A model generated the notes under the pieces. That model saw nothing but the letters and a program-made list of their open reading frames with translations, did not search any database and was not told where the DNA came from. Below are positions 50,300 through 59,391 of a stretch of 64,000 nt of DNA, piece by piece. Location: the NCBI GenBank assembly GCA_963730785.1, contig CAVSTF010000010.1:248001-312000 (forward strand), read 5' to 3'. How positions within the stretch are numbered: position 1 is the stretch's first letter; the number at the start of each line of letters is the position of its first letter. This DNA comes from Bog-473 sp963730785. Lineage in GTDB: Bacteria; Actinomycetota; Acidimicrobiia; Acidimicrobiales; RAAP-2. The position numbers and the translations under genes are program-made.

Positions 50300-51855
50300 G
50301 CCGAGTACTCGTCGCGCAGTTCCTTCTTGACGATCTTTCCGGTGCCGGCCCGCGGCCAGTCACTGCGGATCTCCACCTGTTCGGGAATCTTCTGGGTCAT
50401 GAGGCCGGCGGCCTTGCAGAAGTCGACCACTTCTTCCAGCGTGAGCGAGCGTTCGCCTTCGGCCAGCTGCACCACGGCGCAGACCCGTTCCCCGCGGGTG
50501 GCGTCGGGCAGGCCGATCACCGCGACCTCAATCACCTTGGGGTGCGTGTAGAGCAGGTCCTCGATCTCCTTGGCACTGATGTTCTCGCCCTTGCGAACGA
50601 TCACATCTTTGAGACGCCCCGTCAGGGTGAGGTGGCCGTCGGCCCGCAGCTTGCCGAGATCGCCCGTGCGGAAGTAGCCGTCGGCATCGAAGGCATCGGC
50701 CGTCAGGGCCGGGTCGGTGTAGCCGTGGAACACCATCGGGCCCTTAACCCGGACCTCGCCTTCCTCGTCCGGTCCAGCGGCCCGACCGTCCAAGGTCACG
50801 ATCCGCACGTCGGCTCCCTCCACCGGCTTGCCGTCGGTATTGGCCAGCTGCTCGTCAGTGTCGGTCGGTGATCCATTCGAGATCATCGGGACCTCGGTCA
50901 TGCCGTAGCCGTGCACGACCCCTCGACCGCCGATTTCGTCCCGCACCTCGAAGTGGACCTCGGGTGGCTTCGCCGCGCCGCCGCCCGACATCAAACGAAG
51001 CGAGGGCAGAATCGGGTTCCCGGGATCTTTGCGCTGCTCGGCCAGGTAGGCCACGTAGAAGGCGGTGCTCCCGCCCACCATGGTGGCCTGGTGACGGCGA
51101 AAGATGGGCAACACATCGGGGGCCGAGAAGGCTTCGACCAGGACGGCCGGGAAGCCGAATGACAGCATGGTGACCAAGTAGTCCGGTCCGGCGATATGGG
51201 CGAACGGGAAGGCGATGCTGCCGACATCGTCCATCGACATCTGCAGCGCCCGGGCCAACCCCCATCCGCCGGCGATCAATGTCTGGTCGGTGTGCTGGAC
51301 GCCCTTGGGGTCGGCCGTGGATCCCGAGGTGTAATAGATCCAACGAATGGGGGCATCGGCGGCGTCGACACCGACGGGTGCGGCGGGCAGCCCGGTTGGG
51401 TCCCCCTCGGGGAGATCGCCGTCGGCCACCAGGAGTTGAGGACGATCGACCAATCCCTCCATGGCCCGCTCGGCCATGGCTGGGTAGTCAAAATCGCGCC
51501 ACAGGCGGGGCAGCACGAAGAGCGAGGCTCCCGTCTGTCGGAGGGCGAAACCCACTTCGCGCTCACGGTAGAGATGGATGATCGGGTTCTGGACGGCACC
51601 CAAGCGGGAGAGCGCGATGGAGAGGACGATGGTGTCGATTCGGGTCGGCAGCTGCCACGACACCACCGATCCGGTGGAGACGCCCAGTCCGTGGAGCCCG
51701 GCGGCAACTCGCTCGGTCCGGTCCCGGAAGGCGCCGAAGGTGAGCGTCTCGCCATCGGGAGCGATCAACATGGGCTGGTCCGGTGTCAGGTCAGCCCGTC
51801 GGTCGACCAGCTCCCAAATCGTCCGTGCTCCAGTGAGTGCTTCGTTCGAACTCAT
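50296..51855 (-). CDS. AMP-dependent acyl-CoA synthetase/ligase
   Basis: A 519-residue ANL-superfamily enzyme. Motifs are IRWIYYTSGSTADPKGVQHTD (P-loop A3), VVHGYGMTEVPMISNGSP (A5), DADGYFRTGDLGKLRADG (A7), TGRLKDVIVRKGENISAKEIED (A8) and the catalytic Lys in GTGKIVKKELRDEY (A10). It adenylates a carboxylic acid and transfers it to CoA. Close relatives act on fatty, aromatic or steroid-side-chain acids; the exact acid is unknown. It is upstream of and coupled to the tyrosine phosphatase. Confidence 0.9.
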   Translation of the reverse strand: MSSNEALTGARTIWELVDRRADLTPDQPMLIAPDGETLTFGAFRDRTERVAAGLHGLGVSTGSVVSWQLPTRIDTIVLSIALSRLGAVQNPIIHLYREREVGFALRQTGASLFVLPRLWRDFDYPAMAERAMEGLVDRPQLLVADGDLPEGDPTGLPAAPVGVDAADAPIRWIYYTSGSTADPKGVQHTDQTLIAGGWGLARALQMSMDDVGSIAFPFAHIAGPDYLVTMLSFGFPAVLVEAFSAPDVLPIFRRHQATMVGGSTAFYVAYLAEQRKDPGNPILPSLRLMSGGGAAKPPEVHFEVRDEIGGRGVVHGYGMTEVPMISNGSPTDTDEQLANTDGKPVEGADVRIVTLDGRAAGPDEEGEVRVKGPMVFHGYTDPALTADAFDADGYFRTGDLGKLRADGHLTLTGRLKDVIVRKGENISAKEIEDLLYTHPKVIEVAVIGLPDATRGERVCAVVQLAEGERSLTLEEVVDFCKAAGLMTQKIPEQVEIRSDWPRAGTGKIVKKELRDEYSA

Positions 51856-52105
51856 GACCTCTTCTCATAGCAGCTACATCAAGCCTGGGGGCTAACTGGG
51901 AGAATTGGGCCTGCGTCAGGGGCGAGGGCACATTCAGGGGACTCCCAGGTCAAGGGCGCGTGGCTACTTGAGCGGGACCGCCGTAAGCTGGCGGCGGTGA
52001 CGAGTTCAAGGCACAACGAAGGCCTTCATGGACAGTGCATTGTCCAGTTGATCCGGGCGTGCCAACATGAATGCTGCATGGGTGCACGGAACTTCGGAGG
52101 GGCAC

Positions 52106-52510
52106 GTGCCGCTTTCTGATCACGAACAGCGGATACTGGCCGAACTTGAGGAGTCCTTGGTTCGCCAGGACCCCGACTTTGCCGAGCGCGTTCGGACCGA
52201 AACCGTGTACCGCCACGCCGGCCGCTACTGCAAGTGGGCGGCCGTGACCTTCGTCCTCGGCGTGGCCATCATGGTCGGTTTCTACAGCGTCTCGGTCTTC
52301 CTGGGCATTCTCGGCGTCATCGTGATGTTCGGCTCCGCCGTCGTGTTCGAGCGCAATCTGCGCCGCATGGGCCGGGCCGGTTGGCACGACCTGACGAGAA
52401 CCCGCGATGGAGAGCAGTCCAAGGCCTCGGCGGCGTCCAGTGGGATTGAGGGAGCCGTCACTGAAGCCCGTGACTGGTTCCGCTCTCGCTTTCACCGGCG
52501 CGAAAGCTGA
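52106..52510 (+). CDS. DUF3040 family membrane protein
   Basis: A 134-residue protein that opens VPLSDHEQRILAELEESLVRQDPDFAERV, the DUF3040 signature (quoted in part). Two TM helices follow (WAAVTFVLGVAIMVGFYSV and FLGILGVIVMFGSAVVF), then an amphipathic Arg-rich tail. DUF3040 is typical of Actinomycetota and usually lies near the division cluster. The GTG start at 52106 has GGAGG six bases upstream, making it preferable to the ATG at 52067. Function unknown. Confidence 0.9.
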   Translation: MPLSDHEQRILAELEESLVRQDPDFAERVRTETVYRHAGRYCKWAAVTFVLGVAIMVGFYSVSVFLGILGVIVMFGSAVVFERNLRRMGRAGWHDLTRTRDGEQSKASAASSGIEGAVTEARDWFRSRFHRRES

Positions 52511-52550
52511 CTCGCTTGCGGGTTGACCCGCAGGCCGTGATGACCATCCA

Positions 52551-53456
52551 ATGACTGAATGGTCCGTCGCCGTCGATATCGGCGGCACCAAAATGGCGGC
52601 CGGGTTGGTCGATCGTGCTGGCGCCTTGGTGCACCGGGCCCACGTGCCCACGCCGCCCAGCAAGCTCTCGGAGACGGTCGGCGTCTCGCAGGACGGCGAA
52701 CATCTGTGGCGCACGTTGGCCGACTTGGTCAGCGGGGTCTGCGCGCACCTTCCTGATGGTGATCGGATTGTCGTCTGCGGGGTCGGCTGTGGTGGACCAA
52801 TGAGCAAGGGGGGCGACACCGTCTCGCCCCTCAACATCGGTGGCTGGCGGGCCTTCCCGTTGCGGGCTCGACTGGCCGAGCTGGTCGGCGCGCCGACGTT
52901 CGTCGACAACGACGCCAAGGCATTGGCTCGGGGCGAGGGCTGGATCGGGGCTGCCGCCGGGCTCGACGACTACATCGCCATGGTGGTCTCGACCGGCGTG
53001 GGTGGCGGGGTCGTGCTGGATGGCCGCCTGTTGGACGGCCTTTCGGGTAACGCCGGACACATTGGCCACATGGTCGTGGTGCCCGATGGCCGTCCGTGCG
53101 TGTGTGGCAGCCAAGGGTGTCTCGAAGCCGAGGCTTCGGGCACGGCCATCGCCGCCATCACGGGTCAACCGGCGCAACTGGCTTCGGACGACATGAAAGT
53201 ACGGACCGGCACCTTGGTGGGGCTGGCCATCTCGGCCGTGGTGAACCTGCTCGATCTACCGTTGGCGGTGGTGAGTGGCTCGGTGGCGTTGGGATTCGGC
53301 AACACGTTCTTTGACGCCGCCCAGCGCGAACTGGACCGGCGCTGTGGGCTCGACTTCACCCACGGCGCCCGGGTGATACCCGGCGGGCTCGGCGATGCCG
53401 GCCCATTGGTCGGTGCGTCTGCCGTGGGCTGGCACGGGTTGGACGCCGTCAAATGA
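52551..53456 (+). CDS. ROK family sugar kinase (glucokinase-like)
   Basis: A 301-residue kinase. AVDIGGTKMAAGLVDRAG is the phosphate-binding motif; VCGVGCGGPMSKGGDTVSP and PTFVDNDAKALARGEGWIGAAAG include the catalytic Asp (VDNDAKA). The ROK zinc motif CVCGSQGCLEAEASG (CxCGxxGCxE) is complete. The C-terminal part ends GPLVGASAVGWHGLDAV. It phosphorylates glucose or N-acetylated hexoses with ATP. The stop overlaps the next start in ATGA, so the downstream 94-residue gene is coupled. Confidence 0.93.
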   Translation: MTEWSVAVDIGGTKMAAGLVDRAGALVHRAHVPTPPSKLSETVGVSQDGEHLWRTLADLVSGVCAHLPDGDRIVVCGVGCGGPMSKGGDTVSPLNIGGWRAFPLRARLAELVGAPTFVDNDAKALARGEGWIGAAAGLDDYIAMVVSTGVGGGVVLDGRLLDGLSGNAGHIGHMVVVPDGRPCVCGSQGCLEAEASGTAIAAITGQPAQLASDDMKVRTGTLVGLAISAVVNLLDLPLAVVSGSVALGFGNTFFDAAQRELDRRCGLDFTHGARVIPGGLGDAGPLVGASAVGWHGLDAVK

Positions 53457-53737
53457 GTGATCCGCCGGCGCACCGTTGGGGACGGGACACGGCGACGGTG
53501 GTGCGGGCGCTGCTGCCACACCCGACGTTGTGGTGGACCGGCCTCACCACGGTGAAGCGGTTGGCCCGGCGACAGTGGTGGCGCCGGGCACCCTTTCTGC
53601 CGGTGCCCGGTGATGCCTATTGGCACTTCCGATTGGTCACCGCACTTGGTGGTGACGGGGACAGTTCGGCGCTGCAGGGTGACGACGTGGTGGCCTACCT
53701 CAGATGGTGTCAGAGGTCACGGCCTCCCGCCGGGTAG
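53453..53737 (+). CDS. conserved hypothetical protein coupled to the ROK kinase
   Basis: A 94-residue, Arg/Trp-rich protein (VKRLARRQWWRRAPFLPVPGDAYW at its centre) overlapping the kinase stop by ATGA. Its middle region contains several Trp and Arg residues; the C-terminus is Gly/Asp-rich (GDGDSSALQGDDVVAYLRW). I do not recognise a domain, but similar short genes occur between ROK kinases and HNH endonuclease genes in actinobacteria. No function is proposed. Confidence 0.65.
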   Translation: MSDPPAHRWGRDTATVVRALLPHPTLWWTGLTTVKRLARRQWWRRAPFLPVPGDAYWHFRLVTALGGDGDSSALQGDDVVAYLRWCQRSRPPAG

Positions 53738-53750
53738 CCTCTCCACTGTT

Positions 53751-54257
53751 ATGGAGCGCGTGCTCCTCCTGAATGCGACCTACGAGCCGCTGGCATTGGT
53801 GTCAGATCGTCGTGCCGTCGTTCTGGTCCTCGCCGGTCGAGCCGAGCCTGTGGCCTTCCGTGAAGACTGCTCCGTCTTCCATTCCGCCTCGCTCGACGTC
53901 GAGGTGCCTTCGATTGTGCGGCTGGCCCAAATGGTCCGCATTCCCCGCTGGGCCAGGACGCCGCCCGTAACCCGGCGCTCAGTCCTTCGACGCGACGGCG
54001 GCATCTGCGTCTACTGCTCCGAGCCGGCTGACACCATCGATCATGTGATTCCGCGCAGCCGGGGCGGCCTGCATGAGTGGACGAATGTGGTGGCGGCCTG
54101 CAAACGGGACAATCTGCACAAGGCCGATCTGTTGTTGTCCGAGTTGGGTTGGACGCTCCGGGTCAAGCCCGGGCCGCCCGACGGACACCTGTGGCGATTG
54201 CGACACCTTTCTGATGTCGACCCGCTGTGGGAGCCGTATCTCGCTGCGGCGTCCTGA
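53751..54257 (+). CDS. HNH endonuclease family protein
   Basis: A 168-residue protein. N-terminal part: VLLLNATYEPLALVSDRRAVVLVLAGRAEPVAF (partly quoted). The HNH domain starts RRSVLRRDGGICVYCSEPADTIDHVIPRSRGGLHEWTNVVAACKRDN, with a CxxC zinc pair, the catalytic His in DHV and the Asn of the fold. This type is widespread in actinobacteria as a housekeeping gene rather than a toxin or restriction enzyme. ATG 53751 is used. Target and role are unknown. Confidence 0.88.
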   Translation: MERVLLLNATYEPLALVSDRRAVVLVLAGRAEPVAFREDCSVFHSASLDVEVPSIVRLAQMVRIPRWARTPPVTRRSVLRRDGGICVYCSEPADTIDHVIPRSRGGLHEWTNVVAACKRDNLHKADLLLSELGWTLRVKPGPPDGHLWRLRHLSDVDPLWEPYLAAAS

Positions 54258-54269
54258 TCTCGGCTCGCG

Positions 54270-54944
54270 GTGGTCGATCCGGGGCTCTTTGATGTCGAGC
54301 AATTCCGTGGGCTGACCAGTCGTCATGCCGTCATGCGGCAGATTGAGCGACCAACCTTGGTGCTGGGGAGCACCCAACGACCCGAATTGGTGTCCCGCCA
54401 GGCGGTGCACGAGCACGAAGTAGAGGTGGTGCGACGGCGGGGTGGGGGAGGAGCGGTGCTGCTCGAACCCGACAACCAGGTGTGGATTGATGCCTGGATC
54501 CCCCGCAGTGATCCGCTGTGGGAGCCCGATGTCGGCGCCGCGGCGGGTTGGGTGGGGCAGTGGTGGCTGCATGCCTTGGGCGTCTCGGACCGAGCGCCCT
54601 GGTCGGTCCATATGGAGCGGGCTGTCCCGGGATCGTTCGGGGAACTGGTGTGTTTTGCCGGTCGAGGCCCGGGTGAAGTGTTCTGCGCCGAGCGCAAGGT
54701 GGTCGGCCTTTCCCAATGGCGCAGCCGAGAGGGTTCTCTCTTTCTGTGTTGTGCCTATGTGGCGTGGCGGCCCCAGGCACTCGTGGACCTGCTCGAACTT
54801 GACGCCGGTATGGGCGCACACCTGGTGCGTGATCTAACCCCCCTGGCCGCTGGCCTGACCGAAATTCAACCGGCCCTCGCTGATGCGGCCACGGTTGGCA
54901 CCGCGTTGCTCTCGTCCTTCCCGACCTGGGAGCACGCCGAATAG
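54270..54944 (+). CDS. lipoate-protein ligase/octanoyltransferase-like protein
   Basis: A 224-residue protein of the biotin/lipoate A/B ligase fold. The block VRRRGGGGAVLLEPDNQVWIDAWIP corresponds to the RRxGGGGxVxH region, though the usual His is absent here. GEVFCAERKVVGLSQWRSREGSLFLCC contains the conserved Lys (RKVVGLS). It probably transfers or hydrolyses lipoyl or octanoyl groups; the missing residues mean activity is uncertain. The start is GTG 54270, 12 bp after the HNH gene. It is the last gene before the mraZ promoter region. Confidence 0.75.
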   Translation: MVDPGLFDVEQFRGLTSRHAVMRQIERPTLVLGSTQRPELVSRQAVHEHEVEVVRRRGGGGAVLLEPDNQVWIDAWIPRSDPLWEPDVGAAAGWVGQWWLHALGVSDRAPWSVHMERAVPGSFGELVCFAGRGPGEVFCAERKVVGLSQWRSREGSLFLCCAYVAWRPQALVDLLELDAGMGAHLVRDLTPLAAGLTEIQPALADAATVGTALLSSFPTWEHAE

Positions 54945-55269
54945 GGCCAGCTTCTTGGGGACTTGGTCCCCGGCTCCACCCCATTCCTCCCGACGCACCC
55001 CTTCACCCCTTTAACGGGTCCCGTTTGGGACACCTACAGGGCAACGCCGCCTCTCCGAGGCGATAAGGGAGGGCTCGGCCCCCCAAATGGCACTACATCC
55101 ACGTCTTCGGGTGTGCCGCGGCGCGCTCAAATCGATCCTTTGGGCGCGAAAGGGCAGATAGGGGCGCTGAGTGGTTGATTAGGGGAGGGAAAGGGCGTAA
55201 AGTGGTGCGAAATGGTTTGAACGGGCGTTCAACGACGCAGCTCAGGGAGCGTCATGGGAGATCTAGCCA
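54945..55269. other. 325-bp intergenic region ahead of the division cluster
   Basis: No gene is supported. It holds three small perfect hairpins: GGGGAC-TTG-GTCCCC (54957-54971), GTCCC-GTTT-GGGAC (55018-55031) and CGCCTC-TCC-GAGGCG (55048-55062). None is followed by a T-tract, so none is a convincing terminator. The last 130 bp contain AAGGGGAGGG-like purine stretches and a 10-bp-periodic repeat, probably the MraZ operator and the main dcw promoter. Confidence 0.5.
55201..55225 (+). promoter_or_regulatory. 10-bp-periodic repeats upstream of mraZ (candidate MraZ boxes)
   Basis: AGTGG (55201-55205), AATGG (55211-55215) and ACGGG (55221-55225) recur with exact 10-bp spacing, each preceded by A or AA. 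MraZ in other bacteria binds tandem TGGGN-type boxes with this helical spacing, just upstream of its own gene. The match to consensus is imperfect, so autoregulation by MraZ is an inference. Confidence 0.5.
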
Positions 55270-55692
55270 GTGGCAGGATTTGTGGGCAGGTACGAGCACA
55301 CGCTCGACATCAAGGGCAGGGTCATCCTGCCTGCGAAGTTCCGCGCCCATTTCGAGCGGGGCGGCTACCTGGCGCAGCATTCCGAGGGCTGTTTGGCCCT
55401 CTGGACCCCCGGCGAATTCGACCGGCAGATGAGCGTGATGCAGGAACGGTCCGAGACGGGGAGGACGGATCGGAACCGGGCTCGTGTCTGGGCATCGAGC
55501 TCACACGAGGTGGAGATCGATCGTCAGGGCCGTATGCCCATTCCATCGCTGCTCCGGGGCTTCGCCAATTTGGAGACCGACGTGCTGGTGCTCGGCGTGA
55601 TCGATCGGATCGAGTTGTGGAACCCAGCCAAATGGGCCGAAAAGGTGTTGCCCGAGGAGAGCTGGCTCCTGGGCGACGACGAGGACGGGTGA
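55270..55692 (+). CDS. mraZ: division/cell wall cluster transcriptional repressor MraZ
   Basis: A 140-residue protein of two SpoVT-AbrB repeats. The first includes MAGFVGRYEHTLDIKGRVILPAKFR; the second includes VEIDRQGRMPIPSLLRGFA and VLGVIDRIELWNPAKWAE. The DxKGRxxxP and DxxGRxxxP repeats are the DNA-binding loops. MraZ forms rings that repress the division cluster. GTG 55270 has GGGAG nine bases upstream, and it is followed by rsmH and the dcw genes in order. Length is typical. Confidence 0.95.
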   Translation: MAGFVGRYEHTLDIKGRVILPAKFRAHFERGGYLAQHSEGCLALWTPGEFDRQMSVMQERSETGRTDRNRARVWASSSHEVEIDRQGRMPIPSLLRGFANLETDVLVLGVIDRIELWNPAKWAEKVLPEESWLLGDDEDG

Positions 55693-55850
55693 CCACTGGC
55701 GCCCTCCAGCACCGATCAGCGGCGGCATGTGCCCGCTGGACCATGTGCAGTTCCTCGACTGGTAGCACGGCAGAAACCACCTCCGCCCTCTGCCGTACGC
55801 AGCCAGCGAAACTCCACCCTTCGCCGGCGCGGCCTGTCGGGGAACTGCAG

Positions 55851-56791
55851 ATGGCCCACTCGTTCGACCACATCCCCGTACTGCGCGACGAAGTCGTCGC
55901 CCTCTTTGCACCGGTGCCAGCCGGTCTCATCGTCGACGCCACCGTCGGCGGCGGCGGCCACTCGGCGGCGCTACTGGAGGCCCACCCCGGCCTGAGGGTG
56001 CTGGGGCTCGATCGCGACACCACGGCCCTCGTGGCGGCCGGCGAGCGCCTGGCCAGCTTCGGTGATCGGGTTCGCCTGGTCCACTCGCCCTTTTCCGCGG
56101 TGGCCGATGTCGTGCACGGTGTGGCTGATGGTCCTGTCGTCGGCCTGCTCTTCGACCTCGGGGTGAGCAGCCCCCAGCTCGATGTGGCTGAGCGGGGTTT
56201 TTCCTTCCGGGCCGACGCCGCCATCGACATGCGAATGGATCAATCGGCGGGTCCGACGGCGGCGGAGCTGGTCAACACCCTGGCCGAGCGTGACCTGGCG
56301 GCACTGTTCCGCCAGAACGGTGAAGGCCGTCTGGCGGGACGCATCGCGCACGCGGTGGTGGCGGCCCGGCCATTGACAAGCACGAGCCAGCTGGCCGAAG
56401 TGGTGGCCTCTGCGGTCCCGGCCGCGGTACGCCGCAAGGGCCACCCGGCCACCCGTGTCTTCCAGGCTCTTCGTATCGAAGTCAACGACGAGCTGGGTCA
56501 ACTGGCTGCGGCCTTGCCTGACGCCCTGTCGTTGCTGGCCGTCGGCGGTCGCTGCGCCGTCATCAGTTACCACTCGGGCGAAGACCGCCTGACCAAGCAG
56601 GTCTTCGCCGACGCGGCGACCGGTGGCTGCACCTGCCCGCCCAACCTGCCCTGCGTGTGCGGAGCCCGTCCGGAATTCGAACTGGTCTTCCGGGGTGCCC
56701 GCAAGGCCAGCGCCGGAAGAGATCGCGGCGCAACCGTCGCTCCGAAAGCGCCCGCTTACGGGCCATCGTTCGCACCTTGGACGCCCCATGA
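55851..56791 (+). CDS. rsmH: 16S rRNA (cytosine(1402)-N(4))-methyltransferase RsmH, two 3' frameshifts
   Basis: Starts ATG 55851, MAHSFDHIPVLRDEVVALF. SAM-binding fold: VDATVGGGGHSAALLE, DRDTTALVAAGERL and LFDLGVSSPQLDVAERGFSF. C-terminal blocks are RVFQALRIEVNDELGQL and CAVISYHSGEDRLTKQVF. After VFRGARKA the frame fails: one extra base near 56708 moves to PEEIAA, and another near 56731 returns the canonical ending NRRSESARLRAIVRTLDAP, stopping at 56789-56791 in an ATGA overlap with ftsL. Both look like single-base insertions. The enzyme modifies C1402 of 16S rRNA. Confidence 0.92.
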
Positions 56792-57264
56792 CGCCGCCGC
56801 CACCAGCGGCCAATACGGCCGCCGCTCGGAAGGCCGCTCCTTCCCGCAGCACACGGGAAGCACCCAAGCAGGCACCGCTCCAGGTCGTCACCGCCGGACG
56901 CCGGAGCTCTCGAGCTCGGCGCCTCATGTCGTTCGCGCCGTTGGCCGTGGTCGTGTGCGCCCTCATTGCGGCAGTGATCGGCCAGACCATGTTGACCAAC
57001 GGTCAGGTCCGATTGTCCGGGGTGACCCAACAGGTGCAGCAGGCCGAGAACGCCCATCGGCAGCTCCAGCTTGAGGTATCGGCCCTCGAAGTGTCATCTC
57101 GCATCGTGTCCACCGCGGTTGGTTCGCTGCACATGGTGCACCCGATCGAACAACAACTGCCCTATGTCTCACTGAACACACCGCTGGCCACGCCGAACGT
57201 CACGCCGGTGCCGGTGGCTCCGCCGGCGACCGCTACTTCAACCACGTCGACGCCGTCGCAATGA
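56788..57264 (+). CDS. ftsL: FtsL-like cell division protein (septum formation initiator family)
   Basis: A 158-residue single-pass protein. The ~45-residue cytoplasmic N-terminus is Pro/Arg-rich (MTPPPPAANTAAARK). One TM helix (FAPLAVVVCALIAAVIGQTM) follows, then a short extracellular coiled-coil-like segment (VTQQVQQAENAHRQLQLEVSAL, partly quoted) and a Thr/Pro-rich tail. Position between rsmH and ftsI, single TM and heptad-like segment identify FtsL despite low sequence conservation. It recruits FtsW/FtsI with FtsB. The start overlaps the rsmH stop, and its own stop overlaps ftsI (ATGA). Confidence 0.8.
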   Translation: MTPPPPAANTAAARKAAPSRSTREAPKQAPLQVVTAGRRSSRARRLMSFAPLAVVVCALIAAVIGQTMLTNGQVRLSGVTQQVQQAENAHRQLQLEVSALEVSSRIVSTAVGSLHMVHPIEQQLPYVSLNTPLATPNVTPVPVAPPATATSTTSTPSQ

Positions 57265-59321
57265 GCGTCACCACTCGACATGCGGCTCAACGCGCGCGCG
57301 CCATCGCACCTCGCGATGTGGTGGTCACGCCGCGTCCGACGTCTCGTCCCGCCCCTCGTCAGCGGCCTGCGACGCGGCCGGATCGCCCCGCCCGGCCGCG
57401 CACCGTTGCGCCGGCTCGGCCAACTCGGCCGTCTCGGCCGGTTCGATCAGCGCCGCCGTCGGCTCGCCGGACTAAGCGCCAGCCCGCTCGCACCAATCCA
57501 ACTGATTGGGCGGGCGACAAGTTCCACCGCCGCATCAAGCTGTTTCGCCTGGTGCTGATTCTGGCTCTGTTGGCCTTGGTGCTGCGCTTGGTGGCCGTGC
57601 AGGTATTGCACTCGGGGACCTACGCCGCGGCGGCTCGACAGGAGTCGTCGAAAGTGGTGCCGCTGGCCGCCATCCGGGGCGGCCTCTATGCCCGCAACGG
57701 AGCACCGCTCGCCATGTCGGTCCCCACCGATGACGTGATCGCCGACGACTTCCAGGTCGCGCACCCGGCGAAGTTGGCGCAGGCCTTGTCGCCGCTGGTC
57801 GGGGTACCGGCCGCCACGTTGGCTCCGGAGCTGCATCAGAAGTCGGGCTACGTCGTATTGGCCCACCAGGTGTCGCAGTCGGCCGGACAGACCATCACCA
57901 AGGATGCCTTCCCCGGCATCACCCTGGTGGCCGACGCCAAGCGCATCGTCACCAACGGGAACCTGGCGTCCCCGGTGTTGGGCTTCACCAATGGTGCTGG
58001 AGCGGGCGCCGCCGGCCTGGAGTACGGCGACAACTCCCTGCTGTCGGGCACGGCCGGCAAGGAGACCATCCTGGCCTCGCCCTCCGGCGTGGCGCTGCCC
58101 CAGTCACCGGTCTCCGACGTGGTCAACAGCAAGAGCGGTACGGGCATTGAGCTGACCTTGGACACGGCACTGCAATACGAGACCGAGCAGGCGCTGGCCA
58201 GCGCCATCGAGACCTCCCAGTCGTTGAGCGGTACGGCCATCGTGATGGACGTCAAGACGGGCCAAATCCTGGCCATGGCCAACCTCGTGACGACGCACCC
58301 GGACGCGCCCGTGCTGGCCACCGCACCGGCGGCGCAAACCGCAGCCGGTGGCGTCATCCCGATCGGTCCGAGCGACGAGGTCACCGAGGCGCCCAGCAAC
58401 TACGCCGTCACCAAGCTGTACGAGCCGGGCTCGGTCTTCAAGTTGGTGACCTTCTCGGCCGCCCTGGCGGACGGCATCATCAACCCCAACACCGTCTTCT
58501 CCGTGCCCGACCAGATCAAGTTGGACGGGTCGACCTTTCATGATGCCGATCCGCACCCGACCGAGAACCTGACGGCCACGCAGATCCTGGCCCAGTCCTC
58601 AAACATCGGTACGTCGGAGATCGCCCAGGACCTGGGGGAGCAGCGCCTCTTGGATCAGGTGGGCAATCTCGGCTTCGGCAAGGACACGGGCCTTAACTTC
58701 CCGGGCGAATCGCCCGGCCTGCTGGCCACGGCGGCCCAGTGGGAGCCCACCGACTTCGTCTCCCTGCCGATTGGACAGGTCGATGCCGTCAGTGCCCTGC
58801 AGGTGCTCGATGCCTATAACGCCGTGGCCAACGGGGGCGTCTTCGTCCAGCCCAAGCTGGTGGAAGGCACGGTCACCCCGGCGGGCACCGTGAAGGCCAC
58901 CGCCGCCTCGCCGACCCACCGAGCCTTCTCGACCTCGGTTGACTCCCAACTCACCTCGATGCTCGAGCAGGTGATTGACAGCGGTACCGGTGCTACGGCG
59001 GCCGTGCCCGGGTACACCGTGGCCGGCAAGACCGGTACCTCGCAGATCCCGACGACCGGGCAGGACTCCTATGTGACCGGGGCCTATATGGCCTCCTTCG
59101 TGGGCTTCGCCCCCGTCAACAACCCGACTCTGTCCATCAACGTGGTCCTTGATCGCCCGACGCCCATTTTCGGTGGCACCGTGGCGGCGCCTGTCTTCTC
59201 GCAGATCATGAGCTACGCCCTGCACCGCTACGACATCCCCACCACGCCGGGCGCGGCCACCCAAATCCCCTCCAGCAGCACCAAAGAATCGGCGTCGGCT
59301 CAAGCCCAGGACATCACGTGA
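57261..59321 (+). CDS. ftsI: penicillin-binding protein, FtsI/PBP3-like transpeptidase
   Basis: A 686-residue class B PBP. The first ~90 residues are an Arg/Pro-rich cytoplasmic tail (RPSRPVRSAPPSARRTKR), then one TM helix (FRLVLILALLALVLRLVAV). The transpeptidase domain has the SxxK nucleophile in YEPGSVFKLVTFSA, SxN in LAQSSNIGTSEIA and KTG in VAGKTGTSQIP. It cross-links septal peptidoglycan with FtsW. The ATG is in the ATGA overlap with ftsL. Intact, with no frameshift, unlike its neighbours. Confidence 0.95.
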   Translation: MSVTTRHAAQRARAIAPRDVVVTPRPTSRPAPRQRPATRPDRPARPRTVAPARPTRPSRPVRSAPPSARRTKRQPARTNPTDWAGDKFHRRIKLFRLVLILALLALVLRLVAVQVLHSGTYAAAARQESSKVVPLAAIRGGLYARNGAPLAMSVPTDDVIADDFQVAHPAKLAQALSPLVGVPAATLAPELHQKSGYVVLAHQVSQSAGQTITKDAFPGITLVADAKRIVTNGNLASPVLGFTNGAGAGAAGLEYGDNSLLSGTAGKETILASPSGVALPQSPVSDVVNSKSGTGIELTLDTALQYETEQALASAIETSQSLSGTAIVMDVKTGQILAMANLVTTHPDAPVLATAPAAQTAAGGVIPIGPSDEVTEAPSNYAVTKLYEPGSVFKLVTFSAALADGIINPNTVFSVPDQIKLDGSTFHDADPHPTENLTATQILAQSSNIGTSEIAQDLGEQRLLDQVGNLGFGKDTGLNFPGESPGLLATAAQWEPTDFVSLPIGQVDAVSALQVLDAYNAVANGGVFVQPKLVEGTVTPAGTVKATAASPTHRAFSTSVDSQLTSMLEQVIDSGTGATAAVPGYTVAGKTGTSQIPTTGQDSYVTGAYMASFVGFAPVNNPTLSINVVLDRPTPIFGGTVAAPVFSQIMSYALHRYDIPTTPGAATQIPSSSTKESASAQAQDIT

Positions 59322-59391
59322 CCCGATACCATCGGCCCGCTGGTGGGAAGTGGCACGGATTGACTGTGTACTCTCCGCCCGCGCCACGACC

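Noticed and set aside
54957..55062. Three small perfect hairpins as transcription terminators
   Set aside because: Stems of 5-6 bp without T-tracts, so termination is not supported; kept only as part of the intergenic description.
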